From: Vitellaria paradoxa
Taxonomy: Eukaryota; Streptophyta; Magnoliopsida; Ericales; Sapotaceae
Reading direction: 5' to 3'
Length of the DNA stretch: 64,000 nt
Assembly: GCA_019916065.1 (NCBI GenBank)
Contig: CM034244.1
Location: 31,899,933-31,963,932 of the forward strand
The notes beneath the pieces are model-generated. The model worked only from the letters and a program-made list of their open reading frames with translations. It did not search any database and was not told where the DNA came from. This document shows positions 11,520 to 23,089 of this stretch, piece by piece. The translations under genes were made by a program, and so were the position numbers. Each line of letters opens with the position of its first letter. The stretch's first letter is position 1.

Positions 11520-12735
11520 TTAATGCTGTTTGGCAAGCATTTCATTTTCAATTTTTTATTTTTTATTTTTTTGAAAACTAAACACGAAAATACATTTGAT
11601 AAATTTATTTTTAATTTTTAAAAAAATAAAAATTATTTTTAAAATTTTTAAAAATTATGAAACATAGAAAATGTGTTTTTTTAAGTTTTTATTTTCAATT
11701 TTCAATTTTTTATAAAACTACTACTAGTTACAACCATCAATTACTATTATCCACTAGTTGTTACTAATATCTGACTACCGCCGCTACTACCTTTCACTCA
11801 TCTCCGGTCACCATCAAATATATTATTATTTAATATAAAATATTAAATTAATATATAAAATATATTAATATATAAAATTAATAATATATTATTTTTATTT
11901 ATGTAAAAATATATTAAATATAATTTAATTAATAATTACTTTTATCAATAATTAATTTAATATATTAAATTATATTAAATTATATATTAAATATATTAAT
12001 TACGTAAATTATATCAAATATATTAATTATAATTGAATTTAATTTGTTAAATTAATATAAAATTATTTTATTAAATTATGTTTAATTAATAATATAATAA
12101 ATTATATTTAATATATTTTATTCTTATTGAATTAAATTATTTTAATAAAGATACAATTAAAATAAATACGTTTAATTAATTTAATTTAAATTAATTATAT
12201 AATTAAATTTAATTAATTAAATTAATATAAAAATAATTTAATATAAATTGTTTTGAATAGATAATATAATTAAATTATATTGCATATATTTTATTTTATT
12301 TTTATTGAATCAAATTATTTTGAAAAAATAAAATAATTAAATCTAATTAATATAATTAATTAATTAAATCAATTAAATTTAAGTAATTAAATTAAATGAA
12401 ATTAAGTTAATTAAATTAATTACTTTAATTAATGGAAATATATTCTATTAAATCGTTTTTAAAAATAATTATAATGAATTATGTTTATTATATTTTATTT
12501 TTATAGAATTAAATTATTTTTAATAATTAATATAATTAAAATAATTAAATTTATTAAATTTTATTAATTAACAACTGTAACTACTAATTAACAATTATCA
12601 TTGCTAAACGTGTTTTCAAGTTTTTGTTTTCTTTTCCTACTATGTAAATGAAAACAAAAAAATTAAAAACTAAACATAAAAACTGAACACAAAAACAAAA
12701 AACTGACAGTTTCATTAAACGGGCCCTTAACAATT
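11520..12735. repeat. Extremely AT-rich low-complexity block with inverted-looking ends
   Basis: 11820-12600 is almost only A and T, made from 'attaaattaatataa' type words. The outer parts differ: the left begins TTAATGCTGTTTGGCAAGC and the right ends TTAAACGGGCCCTTAA, with matching AT tracts inside, so the whole 1.2 kb could be one large MITE-like unit bounded by TTA. No coding capacity. The element reading is tentative; the composition is certain. Confidence 0.5.
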
Positions 12736-13555
12736 CAAAATAAAAATATTTATTTTAAAAAATAAATTCACATTAGAATTAGTATACATTTCATATATCA
12801 ATGTTAGTTTCAAAATTTATCTTTCACCTAATTTCTAGAATACAAATGGACCACAAAAGCTAATGGTGAAGTTGGTATAGGGTAAGAGGTAGGCATGGCC
12901 CATCTAACTTTAGCATAAACTTATACATATATGTTGTATTTTATTAAAAAATAAATATTTCTTTTCAATAGAAACCATAAATATTATTTTTTTTCTTACT
13001 CAGATCCTTTGACAATTGTCACCGTTTTGATAAATAAAAAGTATCAGGCCAATTTAATTTTTTATAATAAACTCACATAAAAAATAATAAAAAGTAATAA
13101 ATTATTTTTTTCTATTTTTTCACAGAAACCTACAAATCTCTCTCTTTATCCTCAACTTACATTTTTGTACTCCTTAACCATCATCATTGTGTTCATATTT
13201 TCTCTTATACACCTCATTTCCCCCTTAATTTTTTTTAGTACCACAAGAATTGCCAATATAATTCGATCTCACGCTCCTAATTCTCTCTCCATATAAATTT
13301 TCCACTCTAAATGTGTATCAATTTTTTAAATTATATTTATTTAATTTTTTACTGAAATTTTGTTAGCCCACTCTTCATAAAATCTTAGCTTTGTCCCTAT
13401 TTGTCTTTCTACTATGTTAACAAAGAAAATTCCAATTAAGAGATTCATCACTCTCATATTAAACTAACCTGTATTTGTTATCTGTTATTATTGCATTCGA
13501 TGGTATAAGTTAAAAAAATGGTTATCTTTTTAAAATGCTCAAGGATATGGAAATG
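12736..13555. other. AT-rich spacer, nothing recognised
   Basis: No gene, no inverted or tandem structure that I can support. Confidence 0.5.
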
Positions 13556-13884
13556 GATTAATATTATGAGAAAAGAATTTTATCCCCTAATGTTTATGCT
13601 TAATTAATAATTTCTAATATAAAATGATTAATTAATATGATTTAATATATAATAAAAATTATAAATTACATAATATATTACTATGATAATATTATTTATA
13701 TTAAATTAAATTTATTATAATTTTTGGTATAAGTACTATTTTTGTTAATATGTAATAGTATAATAGTGATGCTTAATTAATAACTTTTAATATAATTAAT
13801 ATAAATTACATAATAACTTAGTATAAAAATTTTACTATAATATTTAATTATAACTAAAAATAATTTAATTTACTTATATTCAAA

Positions 13885-14342
13885 GGTGAAAGGAAAGTAT
13901 TATAAGGTAGCGGTTAGACCAGCGCTGTTATATGGATCAGAGTGTTGGGCAGTAAAGCATAATCATGGTCAGAAGATGGCAGTTGCGGAGATGAGGATGC
14001 TAAGGTGGATGTGCGGGATTACAAGGAAAGATAGGATTAGGAACGAGGAGATTAGGGGTAAAGTAGGAATAGCACCGATTGAAGATAAAATGAGAGAAAA
14101 CCGATTAAGATGGTTTGGCCATATTAGAAGGCGTCCAGTAGAGGCACCTGTTAGAAGGTGTGAAAGTATGGAGATTGTCAGGAGTACGAGAGGTAGAGGA
14201 AGACCCAAGAGAAGTTGGAAAGAAACCATTAAACATGACCTAACCTACCTAGATTTATCGGAGGACATGCCCCTAAACAGATCTAATTGGCGTCGACAAA
14301 TCCATATAGCCGACCCCACCTAGTGGGAAAAGGCTTGGTTTG
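13885..14342 (+). mobile_element. 5'-truncated RTE-like LINE fragment with 17-bp TSD
   Basis: Bounded by perfect direct repeats ATTTACTTATATTCAAA at 13868-13884 and 14343-14359. The 458-bp insert carries only the extreme 3' end of a reverse-transcriptase ORF and ends GGCTTGGTTTG without a poly-A tail, as plant RTE-clade LINEs do. The 5' truncation is what target-primed reverse transcription commonly leaves. Confidence 0.85.
13886..14323 (+). pseudogene. C-terminal fragment of a LINE reverse transcriptase
   Basis: An open frame of 145 codons with LYGSECWA near the start and 'ENRLRWFGHIRRRP' in the middle, the conserved C-terminal region downstream of the reverse-transcriptase domain in RTE-type LINE proteins. 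It ends at ADPT followed by a TAG where the family continues with W-G. The catalytic FADD box and endonuclease are absent because the element is truncated, so it cannot act. The first Met is incidental. Residual openness suggests a fairly young insertion. Confidence 0.85.
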
Positions 14343-15135
14343 ATTTACTTATATTCAAATGTAATGTATTATATTTATATATTAATATTATGGAGATGAT
14401 AAATACGCTTTATTTTTACTTTCTTGTACATTTTACAATGAATATTGATTTTTGAAATGTAAAAAGTTAAAAATTGAATGCTTTCTCTAATATTATATAT
14501 ATCTACACACACACTTATTATATAAGTTAGATGATTTTTTTTTAATTCACACCATACCTAATTTGGGTTTTTTTAATAATTAAAATGTATAAATATAAAT
14601 TATGAGTAATGTTTGATGATTTTTTAATAGTTATGGTGACAGAGATGGGAGAAGATTTTTTATTCCTTGAAGGTTATGCTTACTAATAATTTTTAATATA
14701 AAGTGCTTAATTAATATTAATTAATATAACTAATATAAGTTATAAGTTAAATAGTATATTAGTACAATAATATTATTTGTATTAAATTAAATTTATTGTA
14801 ATTTAACTTATTATAACTTTTAGTGTAACTACTATTTTTGTTAATATGTACTGGTATAATAGTGATGTTTAATTAATAACTTTTAATATAATTAATATAA
14901 ATTACATAATATATTAGTATAAAAATTTTACTATAATATTTAATTATAACTAAAAATTATTTAATGTACTTTTACTCAAATGTAATATATTATATTCATA
15001 TATTAATATTATGGAGATGATAAATATATTCTATTTTTACCTTCTCATACCTCTCGCAATGAATATTAATTTTTGGAATCTGAAAAGTTAAAAATGAAAT
15101 GTATTTATTATTTTTCTAATATTATATATAATTAT

Positions 15136-16045
15136 ATATGTTCTTATTACTTACCGAGTTGCGACAATTTAACGTGAGGATGAATATTCTCAAAAGTACC
15201 AACAATATCCAAGGAACTCAGCCATACCCCCCAAATCAATTGTAGGCTTTGTAACTTTTTTAATCATTTTCTTCAAACTCTTTGTTCTCCATTCCAGTTC
15301 TACAGTTGCTGTTTTTTTTAATTTTCTTTGATTTTGCAATTCAAAATTTGTTTCTTAATTTTTGTAATGATAATACATATATTAGAAAAGAGGAGAAAAA
15401 CCTAAGGAAAAAAAAAGAACAAGATATAGTACCTAAAAGCTTAAAAAAAAAAGAGAAGTGTTTTAGAAAATACCAATAGTTCAAAATACATTTTAGAATC
15501 CTAAAACAATAACAATTCATTCAATCATAACAAAAAGGCAAACAAAATTAAGGGAAAAAAGCTTGCAAATTTTAAAGATTCGAGACACCATACTCTGTAA
15601 GCATACAAATAGTATATTATCAAAATATATCTTCAAAAATAAAAGGCAAATTTGAATAGTTAACTCAAAACTTGACTTACACTTAGAAATTTAAAAAAAA
15701 AGAGGAGTCATACTTCTTCATAGCTAAATCCACAAACCGTTTTAGAACTCTTGTTACATCAAATAATATGTCAAACATGTGTATAAGGTATATAAACACC
15801 TACATGTATAGAGAGAGAGAGAGATAGAGGGAAGGGAGAGAAAGAAATAGAGACCAAGCTTACAATAGAGAAAGCTATGATATGCATAGATTTTCTCATG
15901 TTCACACAATAATTAAATGAGGTTAATTCTCAAACAAAGTCCAGTGAAGTTTTCAGAATGAGGGGATGTATCCTTAGATGTGGACCTTCTTTCTTCTTCT
16001 TGTGTGTGAATCGTAAGGAAGGCAAATATATATATATATATTAAA
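15136..16045. other. Spacer, nothing recognised
   Basis: AT-rich, with a GA run near 15811-15826. A 65-codon Lys-rich frame at 15282-15479 has no homology that I recognise. Confidence 0.5.
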
Positions 16046-16341
16046 TATCAAATTTGAGAGTTTTGAAAATGTGGAATGTAAATGAAATTGTTTAAAAAAA
16101 TAAGGCTTCTTGCATGTGAAACGTAAGGAAGCAAAAAAATGAGTAATTAAAGTGGGTGCGTTACGGGAAGATGGAAGTTTTAAATAATTAATAATAATAT
16201 TAAATATGAGTTTTGGAAATGAGGGATGTAAATGGAATTGTTTAAAAAGATCAGAGTAATATGGTCTAGTAAAAGTTTTTCCACCATTCAAACTTAAATG
16301 TCAAATTTGAGACCTTTGAAAATGAGGACTATAAATGAAAT
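16046..16341. repeat. Local repeat unit interrupted by a copia element (left part)
   Basis: A unit of about 230-255 bp ('aaattgtttaaaaaaataag', 'gtaaggaagcaaaaa', 'gggaagatggaagttttaaa', 'agtaaaagttttt') occurs at 16080-16300 and starts again at about 16302. The second copy is broken by the copia element at 16342 and resumes at 22324-22545. Reading across the insertion with one TSD removed restores the repeat, which confirms the insertion point. Confidence 0.75.
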
Positions 16342-16576
16342 TGTTATGACTTACCCAAAAATATAATTCGAAAAATCTCTAAAAGCTTATAGAGAATTGA
16401 AATACTCAAATCATCTTTTATTAATCATCCTCACACTAATCCATCTCCCAAATCCTCTTTATATAAGCATACAACCATAATGGTGAGAATTCAAAAAATG
16501 GAGTTACACATAACGGAAAGTTGGGAGTTATAGTGGAGTTATGGCCAACCATTAATCCATTAATGGATTTATAACA
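16342..16576 (-). repeat. 3' LTR of the copia element
   Basis: Runs TGTTATGAC to TTATAACA on the plus strand. The adjacent internal sequence CTCCCCCTTGG is, on the minus strand, the polypurine tract CCAAGGGGGAG that primes plus-strand DNA synthesis. Confidence 0.9.
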
Positions 16577-16608
16577 CTCCCCCTTGGCTAACCATCACAT
16601 AGAATATG

Positions 16609-16800
16609 CCTCATTAAAACCTTGCCAAGTAAAACCCAATGGAAAAAAACCTTAGCAAAGGAAAAAGAATACAATATTCATATGTGGTGTAAATGGGCTT
16701 AAATTGAAACTACCTCATTAAAACCTTGCCAAGTAAAACCCAATGGGAAAAAAAAAAAACCTTAGCGAAGGAAAAAGAGTACAGTAAACAAACCTTTAAT
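16609..16800 (-). repeat. Short tandem repeat in the copia 3' untranslated region
   Basis: 'cctcattaaaaccttgccaa' followed by 'gtaaaacccaatgg' and 'aaggaaaaag' occurs at 16609-16674 and again at 16713-16790. It lies between the end of pol and the polypurine tract. Confidence 0.8.
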
Positions 16801-16844
16801 GACTCCCCCTCATAACCACATCTGAATTTAATTATCTCAAATGC

Positions 16845-17495
16845 TCAGCACGACAAATCTTGAAGACGACACATACCAATTTTATAAACCAATTTCTCAA
16901 ACACCGCAGTGGGCAATGCTTTAGTAAATAAATCTACCTAATTGTCACAGGAACGTATTTGCTGAACATCAATCTCACTGCTTTTCTGGAGCTCATGTGT
17001 ATAGAAGAATTTTGGGGAGATATGCTTAGTTCTGTCACCTTTAATGTAGCCACTCTTAATTTGTGCAATACACGCAGTATTATCTTCATAAATTATTGTT
17101 GCAACATTCTTGATAAAACACAATCCACACTTCTCTTGAATATGCTGAACCATGAATCTCAACCAAATGCATTCTCAACTTGCTTCATGAATTGCAAGTA
17201 TTTCAGAATGATTTGAGAAAGTTGCCGTCATTGTTTGTTTCACAGATCTCCATGATATAGCAAAACTGCCATAGGTGAACACATATCCTGTTTGTGATCG
17301 AGCTTGATGTGGATTTGAAAGATAACCAGCATTTGCATAACCAACTAACTTTGGTAGTGAGCTAGTTGCGTAGAATAAACCTATATCTACAATTCCTTGA
17401 AGATAGCAAAAAATATGCTTAATTCTATTCCAATGTCTTCGAGTTGGTGCTGAGCCATATCTGGCCAACAAGTTGACTGGAAAAGCTATATCTGG
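16845..17495 (-). pseudogene. copia RNase H domain (broken)
   Basis: Recognisable blocks in order on the minus strand: RRHWNRIKHIFCYLQG, the nucleotide-binding region 'GYANAGYLSNP', 'SQTGYVF', 'SWRSVKQT', 'HSEILA', 'YEDNTACIAQ', 'RTKHISPKFFYTHELQ' and a terminal VDLFTKALP, ending at the TGA 16845-16847. The first catalytic position, normally Asp in this family (Y-A-D-A), reads Asn here. In-frame stops occur after HEAS and after SCDN. Together with the missing acid this makes it nonfunctional. Confidence 0.85.
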
Positions 17496-18440
17496 TCAAG
17501 TACAATTTGCAAGATACATAAGAGCACCAATTGCACTAAGATATGGTACTTTAGGACCAAGAAGTTCTTCGTTATCTTCTTTAGGACGAAAATGATATTT
17601 CTTTACATCTAATAACCGAACAACCAGTGGGGAACTCAATGGATGAGCTTTGTCTATATAAAATTGTTTCAAAAGCTTTTTTATATATGTTGACTGATGA
17701 ACAAGTATTCCACTTGGCAAATGGACAATTTGTAGACTAAGACAAAATTTAGTTTTGCCAAGATCTTTCATTTCAAATTCTTTCTTTAAGTAACTTGTAG
17801 CTTTTACGAGCTCTTCTGGAGTTCCAACAAGATTCAAATCATCAACATATATTGCAATAATAGCAAATCCAAATTCTGACTTCTTTATAAAAACACATAG
17901 ACAAACTAGATCATTGACATATCTTTCTTTCAAAAGATAGTCACTAAGACGATTATACCACCTGTCCTAATTGTTTTAACCCATATAAAGAACACTGAAG
18001 CTTGATAGAGTAAAGACTTCTAGGTTTATTTGCTTCAGGCATTTTAAATCCTTCAGGGATTTTCATATATATGTCATTATCTAATGATCCATATAAATAT
18101 GCTGTAACTACATCCATTAGACACATGTCAAGTCCTTCAATGACCGCTAAACTAATTGAAAATCGAAATATGATTGCATCCATTACAGGAGAGTATGTCT
18201 CGTTGTAGTCAATTTCTGGTCTTTGCGAGAAACCTTGGGCTACAAGTCGTGCTTTATATCGCACGATCTCATTCTTCTCATTTCGTTTTCTCAAAAATAC
18301 CCACTTATATCTAACGGGCTGTACATTTTCTGGTGTTTGGACTATAGGTCCAAAAACTTTACGTTCTGCAAGTGAGCTTAATTCTGCCTCAATTGCTTCT
18401 TTCCACTTTGGCCATTCAGCTCCACGTCGACATTCTTTGA
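17496..18440 (-). pseudogene. copia reverse transcriptase domain (broken)
   Basis: Minus-strand blocks: YKARLVAQGFSQRPEIDY, TYSPV, 'LMDVVTAYLYGSLD', IYMKIPEGF, 'LQCSLYGLKQ', the catalytic box 'YVDDL', 'FEMKDLGK', and 'YLSAIGALMYLA'. The YVDD acids are kept. A frame break after LKQLGQVV (near 17953) and a stop at 17496 interrupt it. It copied element RNA into DNA in the virus-like particle when intact. Confidence 0.88.
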
Positions 18441-18949
18441 CAGCTTTTGGTTCAGGTTCATCATTTAAAATATCGAGAGCAATGGCAAATGAAAATGCGT
18501 TATCAACAATAATTTGATTTCTATCCCAGCTTCCTTTGTATATAGATAATTTATTGAGATCTCATTATTTTCAAGTACCTTTTCCTCTGCAGGGGTCTCT
18601 TTCTTTTCAGGATTCATTTGTTCCTCTTTTGGAGGAATTTCCTCATTTATTTCATTTAGCTGTTTTACAGCTATAGTCTCTTCAGAAGTACCAATTATTT
18701 CAGGAGTATTAGTTTCCTTATGTATTATTCTTTGCACCTTTCTCTTTCGAGGATTCTCGTCTTTTGCACTGATAGGTCTCCCACGCTTCAAGCGTGGTGT
18801 AGATTTTTATTGACAGATTGTCCTACAGGGACATCAATTTTAGCTGGAGTGTTTGCAACTGGTATATGTGATTTTATAACATGTTTTGTATTGGTGAATG
18901 CGTTTGATAATTGATTTGCAATAGCTTGTAATGAAATGATCTTTTGCAC
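18441..18949 (-). pseudogene. copia integrase-RT linker (broken)
   Basis: A low-conservation Glu/Lys-rich region (KRGRPISAKDENPRKRK, then EEIPPKEEQMNPEKKE) between the integrase C-terminal part and reverse transcriptase, as is usual for copia polyproteins. Contains frame breaks. Confidence 0.7.
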
Positions 18950-20053
18950 TTATAGTTCACATTCACTTGTACGAGGATCAAAATAAGATAATGTTTTAGC
19001 ACTCCAAATAATCTCATTTGGTTTTGCAAGTGGCTTATCATGTGGTTTATTATCTCCCCCTAATGGTGGGAAAATATCCTTATCAAAATGACAATTCGCA
19101 AAACGAGCTTTAAATACATCACTTGTTAAAGGTTCAAGATATCTAATAATAGAGGGAGAATCATAACCAACATAAACACCCATTCGATGTTGAGGACCCA
19201 TTTTAGTACGTTGTGGTGGTGCAATAGGTACATATACAGCACAACCAAAAATTCATAAATGAGAAATATTTGGTTGGTGGCTAAGAACAAGTTGTAATGG
19301 TAAATAGTGATGATAAGTAGTTGGTCGAACACGAATTAATGATGCAGCATGTTATATTGCATGTCCCCAAGCAGAAATAGGTAATCTGGTTTTCATAAAC
19401 AAAAGTCTAGCAATTGATTGAAGACGCTTGATAAACGATTCAACCAAACCATTTTGTGTATGAATGTGGGCAACTAGATGTTCAACATCAATCCCAATTG
19501 ACATGCAATAGTAATCAAAAGCTTGTGATGTAAACTTACTAGCATTATCAAGTCCAATAGTTTTAATAGAATAATCGGGAAATTGTGCTCGAAGTCTAAT
19601 GATTTGGGCAAAGAGTCTAGCAAATGCAACATTACAAGTAGAAAGTAAACAAACGTGTGACCAACGTGTGGATGCATCTATCACTACCATAAAGTAACGA
19701 AATGGGCCACATGGTCGATGAATGGGTCCACAAATATCTCCATGAATGCATTGTAAGAAACTAGGAGATTCAACAACAATCTTTGAAAGTGATGGTTTAA
19801 CTATTAATTTACCTTGTGAACATGCAACACATGTATAATTTTTTGTCAAAAGAATCTTTTGGTTCTTTAGCGGATGTCCATGTGAATTTTCAACTATCCG
19901 ACGCATCATGGTAGAACCCAGATGACCAAGACGGTCATGCCAAATTCTAAAAATATTTGGATTAGTGCACTTTTGGTGCATCACAATAGGTGATTTAATG
20001 TTTTGAATAGTCGTGTAATACAATCCCGAAGAGAAAGTAGGCAATTTCTCCAA
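18950..20053 (-). pseudogene. copia integrase region (broken)
   Basis: Minus-strand order: the HHCC zinc-binding module (HDRLGHLGSTMMRR, then CVACSQGK), the core domain with the acidic triad in 'DICGP', 'GLDNASKF' and 'QNGLVES', then the C-terminal region 'HRMGVYVGYDSP'. Frames change at about 19350 and 19200, so it is broken. It would have inserted the element cDNA into the genome with a 5-bp stagger, consistent with the GAAAT duplication seen. Confidence 0.87.
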
Positions 20054-20098
20054 TATATGCTTTTGGCATAAACTAACTGAAGTAATGCATATATATTC

Positions 20099-20419
20099 TT
20101 AACCACTTTCAGTCGTAGTTTCGATATGAAATCCATTACGATGTAAATCTTTAAAACTTAGCAAATTTCTCTTAGATTTGCTAGAATATAAAGCATTATC
20201 AATATAAATTTTTGTACCTTGTGGTAACATCACATTAGCTCTTCCGGAGCCTTCAATCAAGTTTGTGATGCCAGATATTGTAATTACATTAGATTCAGTT
20301 AATGTCAAATTTGTAAAATATTTCTTGTCACGTAGAATTGTGTGAGTTGTTGCATTGTCGGCTAAACATATGTCCTCACCATTCATTTTGGACTCACTCA
20401 ATCTGTTGATATAATCCAT
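20099..20419 (-). pseudogene. copia aspartic protease region
   Basis: The 106-codon frame has 'CLADNATTHTIL', which fits the active-site region of this copia group, where D-S-A-T is usual; here the second residue is Asn. It continues with KKYFTNL, GSGRANVMLPQGTKIYI and 'SKRNLLSFKDLHRNGFHI', the conserved stretch leading into the pre-integrase segment. Confidence 0.8.
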
Positions 20420-20522
20420 GTTGCACTATATCAAAATATTAAGTTACTAATTTTATTGAAAAAAATAAAATAAAAATTACATTGCGTAATATAAATGATG
20501 ATAAAATAACATAAAAATAAAA

Positions 20523-21581
20523 CTAATCAGTGTGGACATTTCTATCACCAATTAAATGATCAATTTTTCCACTAGGGTCTTCAAAGAAATCAGAAACATC
20601 CAAGTGAGTAATATCCATTGGATGATTAAAATCAGTAAAGTTCATTTCCACATTTTTCCCTTTCTCTTTCTCTTTCTCTTTCAATGAGGCTTGATAAAAA
20701 TCTACCAAATGTTTGGCTGTACAACAGGTATGAGACCAATGTCCTGGCATACCACACCTAAAACATTTATCTTCATAATTCTTGGAAGGTTTATTTTGTA
20801 AACCCTTTCCCTTTTCCTGTTTTGTTCCAGCATTGTCCCACTTCTGGTGGTATGTGTGGTATTCTTATTTTTCAAATTAGAGAAATTTTGACTTCTATAG
20901 TAACCCCCATGATTTTGATAATTTCTACCATGACCATGTCCACGATGATAATCACGTTTTTTACTATGAAATGAGGCCACATTCACTTCAGGGAATGGTG
21001 TAGAACCAGTTGGACGAGCTTGATGATTTTTCATAAGTAGCTCATTATTTTGTTCAGCCACAAAAAGACATAAGATCAATTCAGAATATTTTTTGAATCC
21101 ACGCTCTCGATATTGCTGCTGCAGGAGTACATTTGAAGCATGAAAAGTAGAATATGTTTTTCTAACATATCTTCATCAGTTATTTTTTCACCACATAATT
21201 TCAATTGAGAGCTAATTTTAAATAATGCAGAATTATACTCACTAACAGTCTTAAAATCCTGCAACCTCAAGTGGATCCATTCATAACGAGCTTTTGGGAG
21301 GATTACCATCTTTTGGTGCTCGTACCTCTCCTTTAAATTATTATATAAAACAAATGGGTTTTTTACCGTGAGGTATTTAGACTTTAATTCTTCATGAATA
21401 TGATGCTGTAGAAAAATCATAGCTTTTGCACGATCTTGCTGGGATGCTTGATTTTTTTTTCTTTAATAGTTTCACTAAGATTCATTGATTCAAGGTGGAT
21501 TTTAGCATCAAGAATCCAAGATAAATAGTTCTTCCCCGTAATATCGAGAGCGACAAATTCTAGTTTAGTGAGGTTAGACAT
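20523..21581 (-). pseudogene. copia gag with CCHC zinc knuckle (frameshifted)
   Basis: Starts at the ATG 21581-21579 (MSNLTKLEFVALDITGKNY). A run of nine A on the minus strand near 21451-21460 shifts the frame, after which the gag helices (KARYEWIHLRLQDF, SEYNSALFKISSQLKLCGEK) follow. The knuckle CFRCGMPGHWSHTC (C-x2-C-x4-H-x4-C) lies near 20730-20771 and would bind element RNA. A second frame change separates the Arg/His-rich linker from the knuckle. Confidence 0.87.
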
Positions 21582-22073
21582 TTTCACAATCACTATTAAA
21601 ACAAATAATATATTTTAGAATAAGAATAATCTCAAGAAATATAAAATTACATCGTAATATATTAAATATAATATGATCTTCAAGATCAATTAATTAATAT
21701 ATATAACAATGATCTTCCAAATCAATAAATATGAATATGAATATGATTTTCAAGACCATACATAAATAGGTTCATGATCTTCAAGATCAATTCAAAAAAT
21801 AAAAAATAAACGCGATCTTCATGATCAAATAATAAAATGATCTTTAAAACCAATATAAAGTTATTGTGATCTTCAAGATCAGCATCAACAAAAATAAATT
21901 TGATATTCATAATTAATATATAAAATTCACAATATTCGGGATCAATATGAGAATGAGGTAGAAGTAGAAGAATATATATAAAAACAACTATTTAATAATT
22001 TCTTTGCGTACCTTATAGAAAAAGAAAATTTTTCTATAGTAGAACTTATTTTTCTTATCGGTTGGTTGGAGTT

Positions 22074-22087
22074 TCGTGCTGATAACG
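22074..22087 (-). other. Primer-binding site complementary to a tRNA-Ile anticodon arm
   Basis: Directly against the inner end of the 5' LTR the minus strand reads CGTTATCAGCACGA. It is not the usual TGGTATCAGAGC (tRNA-iMet 3' end). It is complementary to positions 40 back to 27 of eukaryotic tRNA-Ile(AAU), whose anticodon arm I recall as TCGTGCTAATAACG; the single C/A position is the wobble base 34, which is inosine in the mature tRNA and pairs with C. This would be a half-tRNA primer ending at about 39/40, as known for Drosophila copia and yeast Ty5 with tRNA-iMet. The tRNA sequence is from memory. Confidence 0.6.
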
Positions 22088-22323
22088 TGTTATGAAATTA
22101 TCCAAAAATATAATTTAAAAAATCTCTAAAAGTTTATAGAGAATTGAAATACTCAAATCATCTTTTATTAATCATCCTCACACTAATCCATCTCCCAAAT
22201 CCTCTTTATATAAACATACAACCATAATGGTGAGAATTTAAAAAATAGAGTTACACATAACGGAAAGTTGAGAGTTGTGGTGGAGTTATGGTCAGCCATT
22301 AATCCAATAATGGATTTATAACA
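22088..22323 (-). repeat. 5' LTR of the copia element
   Basis: Runs TGTTATGAAATT to TTATAACA on the plus strand and matches 16342-16576 with about 15 differences. It is followed outward by the TSD GAAAT. Confidence 0.9.
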
Positions 22324-22545
22324 GAAATTGTTTAAAAAAATAAGGCTTCTTGTGTGTGAAATGTAAGGAAGCAAAAAGTGAGTAATTGAAGAATGTATTG
22401 CAATTTCGGGAAGATGGAAGTTTTAAATAATTAATAATAATATTAAATATAAGTTTTGAAAATGAGGGATGTAAATAAAATTGATTGCAAAGATAAGGAT
22501 AATATGGTTTAGTAAAAGTTTTTTCATCATTCAAACTTTTATATA
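22324..22545. repeat. Local repeat unit interrupted by a copia element (right part)
   Basis: Continues the unit broken at 16341 and matches 16082-16310 over its whole length ('aggcttcttg', 'gggaagatggaagttttaaa', 'agtaaaagttttttcatcat'). Confidence 0.75.
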
Positions 22546-22771
22546 GTAGTAAAAATATTATCTTGATAATTTTTTTTTTAATTTCACTCCATTATTTTTT
22601 AATCTAAAAAATTCTTCTTATTCTATTTTTTACTGATAAAATTAATTTTTAAATAAATAAATAATAACATTTTAAATAAATAAATAAACCTCACCTATAT
22701 TATCATTGGAAAAATTCATCCCTAAAGGTTAATATATGCATGGTTTACCATGTCAATATCTTTTTTTAGAG

Positions 22772-23076
22772 GCTGTTTGTAGCTCAAAAAGTTAGAATAA
22801 AATATAATTTGAGTTGCTTTTTGCTATTTGAGTTGTAATTAACAAATTACAAAAAATAGAGATGAACAGTGAAAATTCATTTGAACGGATTTTAACAGAC
22901 ATTTTTTGACTTGTTCTCATTTTTTTTTAATTTGTAGAGATTTTATTAAGGTTTATAGAAATATAAAGATTTATATAGACTTTTAGAAATTTTATAGAGA
23001 TTTACGTAGTTTGAGGTGAAAAACTTTTATAGAAATTTATAGAGATTTTTTGAAACTTTTTAAGCTCCAAACACGC
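22772..23076. mobile_element. hAT-like MITE candidate
   Basis: The left end GCTGTTTGTAGCTCAAAAAG and the complement of the right end, GCGTGTTTGGAGCTTAAAAA, are imperfect inverted repeats. The 8-bp flanks TTTTAGAG (22764-22771) and TTTTAGTG (23077-23084) agree at 7 of 8 positions, the size expected for hAT elements. 305 bp, noncoding. Confidence 0.5.
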
Positions 23077-23089
23077 TTTTAGTGCATTT

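Larger units (their letters stand above)
13560..15135. repeat. Imperfect tandem duplication of an AT-rich ~480-bp unit
   Basis: Unit 1 (about 13560-14510, excluding the LINE inside it) and unit 2 (about 14655-15135) share, in order, 'ttatgcttaattaataat', 'tttttgttaatatgta', 'ataatagtgatg', 'tttaattataactaaaaa', 'tattaatattatggagatg' and 'gtaaaaagttaaaaat'-like words. The LINE fragment at 13885-14342 is present only in unit 1; unit 2 shows the uninterrupted counterpart of its target near 14965-14985. Confidence 0.7.
16342..22323 (-). mobile_element. Complete but decayed Ty1/copia retrotransposon
   Basis: 5982 bp with LTRs at 16342-16576 (235 bp) and 22088-22323 (236 bp), both running TGTTAT to ATAACA, and the 5-bp target duplication GAAAT at 16337-16341 and 22324-22328. 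Read on the minus strand the order is 5' LTR, primer site, gag, protease, integrase, reverse transcriptase, RNase H, polypurine tract, 3' LTR: the copia order. All coding parts carry stops or frameshifts. By hand the LTRs differ at about 15 positions (about 6 percent), mostly transitions, so the insertion is not recent. Confidence 0.95.

Noticed and set aside
11820..12600. Centromeric or organellar origin of the nearly pure AT block
   Set aside because: No tandem monomer of satellite length and no organelle gene; it lies between ordinary nuclear genes and MITEs.
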